DNA from: Aquatica leii | Taxonomy: Eukaryota > Arthropoda > Insecta > Coleoptera > Lampyridae | Direction: 5' to 3' | DNA: 64,000 nucleotides | Assembly: GCA_035610365.1 (NCBI GenBank) | Contig: CM069433.1 | Coordinates: 169,710,882-169,774,881 of the forward strand | Shown here: positions 1-11,000 of the stretch, in pieces | Layout: every line of letters begins with the position of its first letter | Numbering within the stretch: the stretch's first letter is position 1 | Program-made: the position numbers and the translations under genes | The notes under the pieces: model-generated | The model's input: the letters and a program-made list of their open reading frames with translations, nothing else | Database searches by the model: none | What the model was told of the DNA's origin: nothing

Positions 1-955
1 TGTTTGAATTATCATGTACGTACAATAGAGATGCCACAACATAGTACGAAACAACTTTAATTAAGACACTTATAAACAGATTGTAAAGTTAGAAAAACCA
101 ATTAAAAAAATGAAAAAAAAACCGCTTTTAAATACAGAATTAAATTATGTCTAGAATAAAATTCAATGGAATAAAAAAAAATATCAATATCATATTACAG
201 CACTAATTAAAAAAAAATATTTTGCCAATTGTTTGGTTAGTACAAAGAATTCTTCTCGTCCCAAAAACAATTATTTTTGTACTAATAAAGTAATATCTGT
301 TTCTGTTATTTTTTTTAGACAACAAATAAAAAAGAGGAAAAATGTAGTTTATAGGTTTACTCCTTTCATATTACATATTACCGTGCAAACGTTTGCTATA
401 TTATTTAGTCGCATATGAGATGAGAGACCTTTCAACAGTACATGTTAAGATATACTCCGAAATTTGTTGAGGAAGAATTGGTTTTAGAAGTTAAACAAAA
501 CACAACACTATCATTTCAAAAAACTGTTGTTTATAGTTGTCAAACCTGATGAGGAAGTTTAGTTTCAGAAAAAATTGCTTTCTGAAAGTCTTGAAAGATG
601 CAAACATAGTCGTTCAAAAATTTTTTTTATAAATAGTTATTAAAGAACTTAACTTAAAGAACTCCTAATGGGACTAGAAACCATTTACTTTTGCCTTAAT
701 TTTACCCTTTTCAAATTTAACCAGTTATGACATAAAACCTACAAAACTCAAATAATTTATCCAAATAGAAGAAAGCAGCAATGTTCAAACAATTTTGACA
801 TCTTAAATATAGTTAAACACAATATTGAAGAATTAAAATTGCAGGAAAATGACTGTAAGTGTCAACGCAGCAAATTAATTTATTTTTTAATAATCTCAAC
901 ATGCACGAGTTCAGAAATTATTGTAGATGCTAGGAACCCACACAATTATTGTAAG
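1..955. repeat. Unclassified repeat block, copy 1
   Basis: AT-rich sequence with no coding potential that I trust. Most of it is present again at about 27465-28140, in the same order and orientation. Shared stretches include those around 30-180, 590-780 and 830-960 here. Both copies run into the same truncated LINE at their right end. The class is unknown. It could be the 3' part of a non-autonomous LINE derivative read on the minus strand, or an older repeat into which the LINE inserted before the whole block was copied. Confidence 0.6.
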
Positions 956-959
956 TTCA

Positions 960-2390
960 AAAAGTAGCTCAAACCCACGAACTCGGTGCCTTTGGACTAG
1001 AAAGCGTAAGGTCAATAACTTTACTGCGCGATACGGTTATAAACGTAGGCACATCTCCGTTATTTATTATGTATAAATTAGGTTTTAGAATAAATTCTAA
1101 AAGTTTTTCACCTTTCGTGTAGCTCGATTCGATAGTAATCGTTCCCCCACAAGGTGTGGTGTGCATTAGCATTGCATCCAAAAATCAGCGTTTTGTTAGT
1201 CCCACCAATCAGCTATTGGATTTCCTCCGACGGCGGTGGTCTCGTCTGGTCGTAAGGAAAGTAGCCCGATCCGATAATAAACTCCTTCCTGACTACTACC
1301 TTCCCCTACTACATATATATTCTGACTGCCACTAGGTCTCTAGAACATCCTACAATGGCATTAAATTTAGTGCATCCTTTACAATGATGCATGTGCGAGG
1401 GTTGTGCACAAGTTGGACTACAAGCAGCCATTTATCTGGACAGTTCAACATTTTTATTGTTCCCTTGTGGATTTATGGATCCTAAACAAGGGCAATATCA
1501 ATATAGTGTGTCACGATATAAGCACTAAGAGCCACTGAGGCTGTTCTTCAGTGATGTATGTTTAACTGAACGGTTTTGAGCATTAGATTTGCCGTTAGTG
1601 CGTTCTTTCCGGCTATGGATAAATAATCTCAAGTCCTCTATCCTCCTACAGTCGTTTTCTTTTGTTTGACGTGCCGACTAGCCACTTTCCGATTGCCTCG
1701 TATGCGCACGTTATTTTTAGGAATTCTTTTTTATGAGTTTTTCCTAAACACGCGGAGAAATTTGTCCCCTTTTCCACTTTATCAACCCATCCAAACATCG
1801 AAGTATTTATAACTTTGGATTCTTCAGGATTTTTTTAGGTTCCTTCAACCCCTCTACTATGTTTTACCGGTCCTTTATGTGACGCCGGTGTGCTACTAAT
1901 AGAATTTGTTGTTCCGGCAGTTGATACAATTGCGTGCACCGTCTGGTGCCACTATTGCGTTCCTGACGTGTCCGCCTTTGTTTCCTATATAAGTAGATTG
2001 CGCTCACGCGTCCCTGCGGTTAGAATGAAACCGGTTGTCTAAACTCCCGATTCTTTTTGTTTTTTCAGTTTTCGTTTTGCCGCCCCCGAAACGTTTTTAA
2101 ACTTTTCGAGTTTGCGCCTACTCACTCGATATCTTTGGGTTCTGCTCGGACTCTCCGTCTTTTTTTAATTGTTGTGAAAGTAGTTTCATATATGCCCTAA
2201 GAGTACGGAGAAAATGAAAGTCACCGTGCGCAGTGCTCCAATCCGCACGGAATGCTATATACAACGGGGTTTACCTGGTGCCTCGAGGTTAGAACCAGTA
2301 AGGACTGATCGTTTATTCAGCCACGTATCTATCGGCTTAGTCCTCCTCACCTTAGATTTAGATTTTTTTATTTATTTATTTTATTTTATT
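960..2390 (-). mobile_element. R1/LOA-like non-LTR retrotransposon fragment, copy 1 (gag C-terminus + endonuclease piece)
   Basis: Read on the minus strand. The upstream part (about 2390 to 1300) holds a degraded gag-like ORF1. Around 1440-1340 it has a CCHC-type knuckle context (HHCKGCTKFNAIVGCSRD). The downstream part (1181-969) encodes an endonuclease/exonuclease/phosphatase segment with KLLEFILKPNLYIINNG and PTFITVSRSKVIDLTL, the usual central region of R1/LOA-type LINE endonucleases. The element stops abruptly near 960, before any RT. Two further copies are at 20396-22030 (which does continue into RT) and 28140-29640. Stops and frame changes make it non-functional. Confidence 0.75.
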
Positions 2391-2727
2391 GACAGATCAA
2401 AAACGTAACAAACATTATAAAAAAAATTATATAGTACCCTGTCAAAAAGTACCTGGTCAAGTCACCCACCTGAGCAGATGCATTGTTTTTCTTTCAGGTC
2501 TTGTACACTAAATTTGTACCTTTTATTTCAGCGCTTCTCAATCGCATAAAAATTAAATAAGTATTCCTATATATAGACAAAATAAGACAACAAAAAAGGA
2601 CAACCATTTAAATTTCTTAATTATAACACAAAACAAAGTAGTAATTGCAACGAAGTGAACAAACAAACAAATCTTACTGTTACAGTCGTTGTTGACCCAT
2701 TAACATTTGTTTCAAATGCGCTTTTAA
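2391..2727. other. AT-rich spacer next to LINE tail
   Basis: No gene seen. It lies between the 5' end of the R1/LOA-like fragment and the C-terminus of the minus-strand LINE RT, so it probably contains that RT element's degraded 3' UTR. Confidence 0.3.
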
Positions 2728-3800
2728 CTACCCAGGCATTAGCAACTTCCAATCATAATTTATATTATTATAAATCGAAGCGATGTTGTATGAAAATGAC
2801 CGTCTAAACAACGTCTTACTGTGTCGTGGAACAGATATTAACGCTCGGTGCCGTAGATTTAAATTATGGATATCTGCGCGGAAAGTTATTTTATCATATA
2901 GGTAAGGTGGGCTTTTGTACAATAGTATTTTATGAACAAAAATACAGAAATGTAAGTGCCTTCTCTGAACCATTTTCAGCCATTGCGCAGTTTTTAGAGC
3001 AAAAGAAATACATTGACGGCGACCTATACCATAAATAAAACGTACACAACAATTTTGAACCTTTTGTATCCTATTAGCCTCACGCCAATCTACACAAGGA
3101 CCATAAATAACATCGCAATGGTTAAAATGGCTTAAAATTAGCGTATCACAAAGAAGTTTACGAACATACAGAGAGAGAGATTGACGATACGGATAAATTG
3201 TTCGAAAAGACGAGTATGCTTTTCTAATTGTTAAAGATATATGACTCCTAAATCTAAGATCAACATCCAAGATTAACCCTAGATTTTTAGCTTCATGCTG
3301 AAATACAAGAACATTATCACCCAGATTGATAGATATATTAGTCTCGAGGAAATTCCTCACAGTCTTGCTACAGAACAAAAGAACCGATGATTTTGCCGGA
3401 TTTATACTGAGGCAGTGGTCGTGAGTCATCCGTAAAAGGTTTGAGAGAGCCGTGTTTATGTATTGTTGTGCTCTTAAATAGTCAGATGTTTTAAACGAAA
3501 AGTATGATTGTGAGTCATCAGCATACAAGTGGAACTTTTACATGAGTTTAGGCATTGGAAAATATTACACGTATAAATGGAAAATAGCAAGGGTCCAAGG
3601 ACGGAGCCTTGTGGAACGCCACAGGAAAGTAGGGTAGATTTAGACAACTTATCATAAGCTCTGACACATTGAGACCTATTACTTAAAAATTGTTTAATGA
3701 AATTTAAAGAAGACGCGCCAAACCCTATGAATTGCAGGATAGAAAATAATAGATTATGGTTGATCGTATCAAACGCTTTCGAAAAATCAAGTAATATCAA
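2728..3800 (-). pseudogene. LINE reverse transcriptase (CR1/Jockey group), frameshifted
   Basis: Reverse transcriptase of a non-LTR retrotransposon. Fingers and palm are in the first reading block (3800-3474), with LLDFSKAFDTINHN and GVPQGSVLGPLLFSIY. A frameshift near 3530 moves the coding frame to 3528-2728, which opens with the catalytic YADD (3525-3514) and continues through the thumb (HCLSINPAKS, then LSHFNHCDVIYG and the conserved RIQKVQN). The RT is thus broken once, and its endonuclease domain is missing between here and the ORF1 remnant at 4295-4772. The style (DFSKAFDTINH, GVPQGS) fits the CR1/Rex/Jockey supergroup rather than RTE. The exact clade is uncertain. Confidence 0.88.
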
Positions 3801-4294
3801 AGCAGTATTAAGACCAGAATCTAAAGCAGCAATTATATCATCAGTAACAGAAGCTAACGCTGACGCACAACTAATAATAGTTATCCAAGTATGTAAGTTA
3901 TAAAAAACACAAAAAGAAAAAGCACGTTACGTAATGATGGCAAGTCTACTGCTCTTAATGCTAACTACTTAACTAAAATAGTACCAACACAAAGATTAAC
4001 ACTACTGAATATCTAAACAAACTATCATTAGATGGTTAAAGCTTGTAAGATTATGATATCTAAAATGTTAATGAACGCATGCAAGCCATAATACAAGTAT
4101 ACAGTTATCAGCATATGCAATATAAGGATAAACACAAACACAAACACCAAAATTATAAACAAAATATGATATTGACAATAACTTAATCTTCCTCGTCCTT
4201 TTACCAAGTGAATAACTTAAAAGGTGAATTCACATGACAATTAACCAAAACATTAAAACAATGCCTATTGCAATTAGAGAACATTATCTAAAAC
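3801..4294. other. Non-coding gap inside the LINE
   Basis: No domain recognised. By position on the minus strand the endonuclease and the N-terminal RT of ORF2 should lie here. The stretch is too short for them, so an internal deletion is likely. Confidence 0.4.
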
Positions 4295-4860
4295 TCACTT
4301 CAATGCACTAGTGCTTAGTAACATGTTAAGACCTTCTTCATTTTTTTTTTTATGAATTTTGTGTTTATATTTGGCAAAAAGTATACCTCCATTAGTCCAC
4401 ACATCTTTATTCTTCAATTTAAGTTGTACTTTTGTTAATTTTAACAGATGCGCTCTAGTTTTAGATAGATCTTCATATATAGAAATTCCAGTTCCACGCA
4501 GCAATTTTTTCTTTCGGATTACCTCATTCCTAACTTCACGTCTTACAAAACGAACAATAACTTGCTTTGCTTTTAGGCAAAAAATGACAGATATCGATAT
4601 CTTTCTCTTCCATGCGAGCACCTAATTTATTTTTAAATAGTTTAGTAAGAGAAGCACTAAGATGTTCTTTTTTATCCTCCTGTACACCAAAAACTCTCAA
4701 ATTATTAACTCTGGAGTACTGCTCAACAGCATCAAGACGGTTAGAATGTGCAGTTTTCAGAAGACATACCATCGCAGTTTCAACAATTCGTTTAATAAAA
4801 GATTGATTATTTAAGACTTTTTCAATGGTTTTTTTCTATTCTTTCATCATCATTTAGTTC
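4295..4860 (-). pseudogene. LINE ORF1 protein (RRM/transposase_22-like), frameshifted
   Basis: Nucleic-acid chaperone ORF1 of the minus-strand LINE. Reading from 4772 there is a short polar, coiled-coil-like segment, then EQYSRVNNLRVFGVQED, the entry into the RRM-like fold of L1-type ORF1 proteins. A frameshift near 4590 leads into the C-terminal domain (RREVRNEVIRKKKLLRG, then the DVWTNGG region). The ORF1 frame also appears to extend upstream to about 4860 (LNDDERIEKN). It lies directly upstream, in minus-strand order, of the RT at 3800-2728, so the two probably belong to one element. It is disrupted and non-functional. Confidence 0.75.
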
Positions 4861-5640
4861 CATTTTAAACGCCTGTCTTCTTTAGGGCATTATAAATATG
4901 TAAACACTCAGATATCAGTAGTTTTACCACAATTTAGCATCAGTGTGACTAAACCACGTCTACTCGCTACGATAGAACATATTCAATGAGGTTGTTTTCT
5001 CCTGGTCCAGACAATTAAGCCAAGACCCCCCAGCACTGCTTGCCCGTGAGACGTGTCCGCAGCAGCAAGAGGTTTGGGTTTGGCTGCCTTGCCTGCTGAC
5101 CAAAGTCAGTAGAAAAGCGACAGGCATGGTTATCCCAGTGTTGACTCTTGCTACGACACTACAGCTTGAACTGGGAAAGCTAGTTCGCGTGACAGTATTA
5201 TTAAAGTACATACGGATTTTAGTCCCCGACTCCAACACCTGCCAAGGTACACAAGGTTGTCCCGGCTCACCTAATAAAGTTGTGCACTGTAGCACCCTAT
5301 CTACCCTTCTATCCACCTCTTGGAAGCGCGCCTGATAGGTAACTCAACCCACGGGCAACGATAATAAAAATTAACATAACCAAAGCAGAAGATTGAGTTA
5401 CAATCGTAATACTCAAAATCCAATAATAAAGACTGCTTGAAATAATCAATTATAAGGTGTACTCAAAATGTATGACAATGAAATCGACCAAAATGACTCA
5501 AGTGCATATGTACTGTATTCGTACTTAATAAAATGAAAATTAATAACTAAGGTGAAATAACTGTAATCAATAATTGCAAAATTACTCCAATAATCTTAAA
5601 GAAAACGAAATAAATAAAGCAAACTCAAATACTACACCTA
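4810..5640 (-). repeat. LINE 5' region, copy 1
   Basis: A block of about 830 bp, very similar to 6715-7510 and, in two pieces, to 29645-29970 plus 30530-30770. It carries open frames on both strands (minus 5316-4960, plus 5126-5335) that are conserved between copies but match no protein family I know. On the minus strand it immediately precedes the ORF1 remnant, so it is best read as the 5' UTR or ORF1 leader of that LINE. The copy ends abruptly near 5638, where the flanking sequence changes to the orphan pseudogene below. Confidence 0.6.
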
Positions 5641-5652
5641 AATCAAAAAGAA

Positions 5653-5989
5653 AAACGAGCTTGGCTTGAATTTCAAAACGTTTGTAAGAACTTCCTGGGT
5701 AACCACAAAAGTGAAGATTATGTCGCTCACGTCGAGGAACTGCTTTTAGCGTACAAGGACATAGGATGTAACATGTCTCTTAAAGTTCACTTCCTTCACT
5801 CGCATCTGGACTTTTTTCCTGAAAAGAGCAGTCTCGGATGAACACGGGGAACGGTTCCATCAAGACATCGCTAAGCTGGAGAAAAGATTTTCAGAGAAGT
5901 GGAATGCAAGCATGTTGGCGGAGTACAGCTGGTTTTTGAAACGAGATAGCTGTACCTCAGGGTATAAAAGGAAAGCAAGCACCAAGTAA
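5653..5989 (+). pseudogene. C-terminal fragment of an orphan arthropod repeat-associated protein
   Basis: The first part reads WLEFQNVCKNFLGNH, then GCNMSLKVHFLHSHLDFFPE. A single frameshift near 5830 leads into AVSDEHGERFHQDIAKLEKR and a tail ending TSGYKRKASTK at a stop (5987-5989). I recognise this combination (MSLKVHFLHSHLDFF followed by DEHGERFHQDI) as the C-terminus of a protein seen in many copies across arthropod genomes. Its function is not known to me. Whether it belongs to the LTR-like sequence that follows (6100-6640) cannot be decided here. The N-terminal part is missing. Confidence 0.6.
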
Positions 5990-6099
5990 CGATGAATATC
6001 TTTTTATTTATTACTGTTTATAGCTATAATAGTTCTTTTTCCCATTTTTATTGAATTCATGTCTATATATTTATTATTATAATAATTATTATAATTATT

Positions 6100-6640
6100 A
6101 TTATTGAAACGTTCAAGCAATTACTTGCAAACGCAAAAGCCTTCTAGAAGCTGTCTAGAAGATATAGCGAAAAGTAGGGAACGTTCGAGAAGGATTCGAG
6201 AAGGATTTGCCGATGTCTATAAATGCCGAACATGGAAATCGTAGGTCAGTTATTGCTGGAATGTGAATGCATGCAGTATTAAGATGATTATTAAAGTGAA
6301 GATAAATAAGTGATTAGCACGTGCGACGTTTTAAATAAATAACAGTGTACACCGAATCGAGTGAACGTGACTTATAGTGTAAACAAATTCGAGGACGTTA
6401 TCTTATCTTATCTTAAGTGTTATACAACGGTTATACATAAATTCGTGTAAGTGTTTTCATTAAATATTATTAGATTTAATTAGTTCGGTTAATTTAAAAG
6501 TATACATATTTGTAGAATAAGTAAACGTAGTTTTAATCGTTTAAATAAATTAGTTTTTAATAAATAAGAACGCAACATTATCGTTCGATAAATAAATTAT
6601 AATTAATTTATCAAAAAGTTGTAAAATTAGAGATTTGGGG
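6100..6640 (+). repeat. LTR-like sequence
   Basis: The block has promoter-like features: a TATAAA-type box near 6218 (tctataaatgccg) followed about 30 bp on by a GTCAGTT start-like context. It then has an AT-rich R/U5-like tail ending near gggctccc at 6639, which looks like a leader or primer-binding context. A similarly organised block is at 22585-22990. No partner LTR or internal coding region was found next to it, so this is a probable LTR fragment only. Confidence 0.4.
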
Positions 6641-6714
6641 CTCCCTCGAAAATGGTGGGTGATGGAAGAAAACGGAAGACATATTTGGATTCAGGACGTT
6701 ATTTTACATGAGAA

Positions 6715-7510
6715 TTATTTAAGACTTTTTCAATGGTTTTAGACGCCTGTCTTGTTTCGGGCATTATAAATATGTAAACACTCAGATATCAGTAGTTTTA
6801 CCACAATTTAGCAGCAGTGTGACTTACTCGCTACGATAGAACATACGCAATGAGGTTGTTTTCTCCTGGTCCAGACAATTAAGCCAAAACCCCCTAGCAC
6901 TGCTTGCCCGTGAGACGTGTCCGCAGCAGCAAGAGGTTTGGGTTTGGCTGCCTTGCCTGCTGACCAAAGTTAGTAGAAAAGCGACAGGCATGGTTATCCC
7001 AGTGTTGACTCTTGCTACGACACTACAGCTTGAACTGGGAAAGCTAGTTCGCGTGACAGTATTATTAAAGTACATACGGATTTTAGTCCCCGACTCCAAC
7101 ACCTGCCAAGGTACACAAGGTTGTCCCGGCTCACCTAATAAAGTCGCGCACCGTAGCACCCTATCTACCCTTCTATCTACCTCTTGGAAGCGCGCCTGAT
7201 AGGTAACTCAACCCACGGGCAACGATAATAAAAATTAACATAACCAAAGCAGAAGATTGAGTTACAATCGTAATACTCAAAATCCAATAATAAAGACTGC
7301 CTGAAATAATCAATTATAAGGTGTACTCAAAATGTATGACAATGAAATCGACCAAAATGACTCAAGTGCATATGTACTGTATTCGTACTTAATAAAATAA
7401 AAATTAATAACTAAGGTGAATTTAAAAACGTGAAATAACTGTAATCAATTAATGCAGAATCACTTCAATAATCTTAAAGAAAACGAAATAAATAAAGCAA
7501 ACTCAAATAC
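6715..7510 (-). repeat. LINE 5' region, copy 2
   Basis: Second copy of the 4810-5640 block, nearly identical between 6770 and 7510. Relative to copy 1, an A-rich segment of about 30 bp near 4840 is absent here and a few bases (tttaaaaacg) are added near 7420. The conserved minus-strand frame (7159-6824) again shows LLGEPGQPCVPWQVLESG and NCLDQEKTTS, which I cannot assign. Unlike copy 1, it is followed by an RTE RT fragment and then the foldback element. Confidence 0.6.
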
Positions 7511-7519
7511 TGGGTCTTT

Positions 7520-8015
7520 TACAAAAGAAATACATCCAAAAATAAAAAAAAAAACAGTTACAAACGTGATCTGCTCATCCCTATTTATGATTTAGCATAC
7601 TTTACAATGGCGTTCAATTTTGTTGCTTTGCCTATCCAGATGTATTTTTTCTTGCCTTGTAAGTTAATGTTTCTCATTATTATTTCTGGGCTCAAGTAGA
7701 TGTATTTTTCAACCTGCTTCATTGTAAAAATGCACACTAAATATTATTATTTTGTTTATTGTTAGTCATTGTTTGTGTTTTACTTATATTTATTTCTAGT
7801 CCTACTCTTTGGATGGTGTAGCTTACTTCCGAAGTGTGAATCGTGTAAAGTATTCTTAACTAAAATAATATCGTTAGTAAAGCGTAGGTTACATTTGTTT
7901 AAATATGTTCTTTAACACCAAAGTAAATAGGTGCCGAGGACTTTGCCTCTTTGTCGTATGCCATGTTGTATTCTGACTATATTTCAGTTTCCATGTAATT
8001 GGACAGTTAAAGTTG
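7520..8015 (-). pseudogene. RTE-clade LINE reverse transcriptase fragment, copy 1
   Basis: Broken palm/thumb region read on the minus strand across several frames. It contains a LFTLVLKNIFKQ segment, a degraded RFADDI-type motif, then VEKYIYLSPEIIMRNINLQ and KKYIWIGKATKLNAIVK, the tail of the RTE thumb region. The sister copy (30775-31289) retains LRFANDIILIKD, where the second motif residue is N instead of the catalytic D. Many stops are present, so this is a fossil. The same 5'-LINE/RTE junction exists in the second copy. Confidence 0.65.
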
Positions 8016-8027
8016 GGTTTGCATATT

Positions 8028-11000
8028 CAGGGTTTTTCACGTAACTTGTTCGCTAAAAGTTTTTATACTTCCAATCATAATTTAATTTTGATTTTTTTAA
8101 ATATGGTTATCGACTTTATAATTAAAATATATTCAAGAACGTATCACTTGCGGTTATACCGGAAGTGACATCAGCTTTTTTATTTTATATGAAATACTAT
8201 GCTTTTTATTAATTTTTTCAATTTTACGTGTAGATTTAAACTAATTTTGTTCATAGCTCATTATCCCAAAAGTCAACGGTTTTTGAGATATTTAGATGTT
8301 TTTGAGAATTTTCACATTTGTAACATCAACTTTAAAAATGTATATCTTGTCAAATTATGAAGTTTAAGCTGCGATATTTCTTTCGCTATTTATTGAAATT
8401 ATCATATTTTAAGCAACATTTTGCAAAGGTCCAACACAAGCTTAGGGAAAAATATAAATCTTTTCCTTTCATTTGAGAATTTATTTTTTTAATTACGTTA
8501 GGTAGTTTCCGAGTGGTCCTGTACTCAGTAAAATATGTTAACGATTATACTGCGTTGGCATTAAGGTCGAAAATTGAATATATAAAACGCAAACCGATAC
8601 ACAAAATTTTGATTTAGTAGCAATAATACGTTCATCCATTAAAACGCAGATGGCGCTTTGAACAGTTAATGACGCGCTTTAAATATTAATATTAATATTC
8701 AATAACTTTTCTTTATTAGTAAAAATGAACTTTGATCCGTAAGCCGTATGTTATCATACAAGATCTCGATTTATTTTGAGTCTACATTTTTAACAATTTA
8801 CAATACGCGCATTTAGTAATACGTCACAATTGAGTTAGGTTATGTTAACGTGATTTTGAAGAAATTGATTACAATTTATTTCGAGTTTGCATTTTTAATA
8901 ATTTTAATTTACGAATTGGTATTTGTGTATACTAGTATAAAAGTATAACAAACCTATTTTTATTTTTGTTAGAAATAAAAGAAAATACAGTGCACGCCGT
9001 TTATTAGAATCACGGATAATGTTATCCATCGGGTAATGTTATCGCTTTATTAAAGAACAGGCCGGACGTATGATACTACACAGAAAAAACATTGTTTATA
9101 ATAATAAGTTTGTATACATGAACAGTAACCTATTTTGTATAATTTTTTTTTGGCTGAATTTTTGCAATACGCTTTTACGTTAAACATCTGTAAATACGCT
9201 ATCTTTGAGAATTAACTTGGAAAGCCTGTACGGTCTTAGAATAACAAAACTAAAATTAACTACATCATATGTAGGGTTTCCAGATCAAAAAATTAAAATT
9301 TCGGAGTAAATTTCGGATTTTTTAAGAAATTTCCGGATTTAATTGTAATTTTAATGTTAATTTTGTTATGTGAGAAAACAAAACAAAAAAGATTCAGCAG
9401 TGTTGAAAAGTATTTCCGGGAGCGCTAAATATAAGAAAAATGATCATAATGAATGCTATTTTTAATACATATATTGGATTTATTTAATTTTTTAAATTTC
9501 TTTATCTAAATTTAGCAATTCCGGGCATCTAAGAATTTCCCCTGCATGCCGGGTAAAGACCTAAATTAGCGGACTTGTCCAGAAAAATCCGCACTTATGG
9601 CATCTCTAGTTATATGTGATAACGTTATTTTGTATTTATTTTTAATGTCAGCAAATTTTTAAGATGAATTGTGTAGTTCTTAGAACAGTGAATTAAACAT
9701 TATAACGTTATTTTTGATTTATTTTTATTAACGGTGTGAACAAACTATTAATGCTCAAAATTTAGATTTTTTTAAACGTTTTATAAAAATTTTTATATTG
9801 GCATTTTTTGCTTGTATTGATGCTTTGATTTCACTTTATAAATTAGCAACCTGGTAATCACATACACGCTGCATGTATTTACTGCTTTCTAACATATAAA
9901 CATTATTTTTCTGAATTTTGGATATTGTTATCATTCGGTTATTGTGATCAAGATCTAACGTGATTATACTAAGCGGCGCGCACTGTAGTACCAATGCAAA
10001 AAGCACATATGAAATATAAACGTCGTTTTTTACAGATTAAATTCTTACTCTATTAGTTTTCCTTAGTTTAAACATAATTGAATTTTTCCAAATATCATGA
10101 TTATGTAACTATTTGTTACACAATGTCAATTAGGAAAATTTTTAAAGTTTGTTAAGTACTGAATGGAATAGATTAATAAATTCATTTACACGTCTATAGA
10201 GTTATTGTTTCCAAATAGCATATTTATTGATAATTTTTGAAATGGGTTGTTGGAACGCAAGACGTTTATACAAAATTGGTCTTACATGTTTAACGTTCGA
10301 TTTCTAGGGAACTTCTAAACTGTTAACTGAATAGGTAAGTATGGATATGCCAATTTTTTATTTCTTCGTGTTGACACTGACCTAACTTAACAAAATGTAT
10401 TATGTGTTACGTTTCGAGAATTAATTTCATTGCAAATCAAACCTGAATACAGTCCCGATAATATATTTTTCCGTCGATCGTTTGTTAATAACAATATTTG
10501 TTACGTATCAAAATTCCAAAGAACAAACCAACGCTAATTGCAACTTAACTATACAATAAAAAACTTACCCAAAGTCATTTCCCCGTGATGATTGTCGAAA
10601 GGAACAGGAAGATAGGGATAGGGTGAAAGACTTGGACGATTTTGTATGTTGCACTTAACACGACTTTGATTTACCGTGTTCCTCAATTTAATGCACTGTC
10701 TTAATTTATACTTTTCATCACTATTGTATATCTTGAATTAATTGAATTGAACAGAAAGGCGTTATAGCGCGCCGGCTAACTATCTAATACTAACTTATTT
10801 CATATATGAAAAATAGTAGCAATTAAATTTTATCACAAGGTCTAACAAAACGTATTTTATTTAACGGAAAAATTAAATTTATCTATTCGAAACACACCAA
10901 TATTAACGTATAATAATGTATCAGAAATAGATCGTTAATGACCCTTATTAATGAACGATTTTGAACCAATGAATGAATTTCTCGTTTGTTAATTGGCGAC

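Noticed and set aside
5126-5335. Protein-coding gene conserved in two copies (also 6990-7199, and minus-strand frames opposite)
   Set aside because: The frames are conserved simply because the DNA is duplicated. Both strands are open, no domain is recognised, and position suggests a LINE 5' leader.
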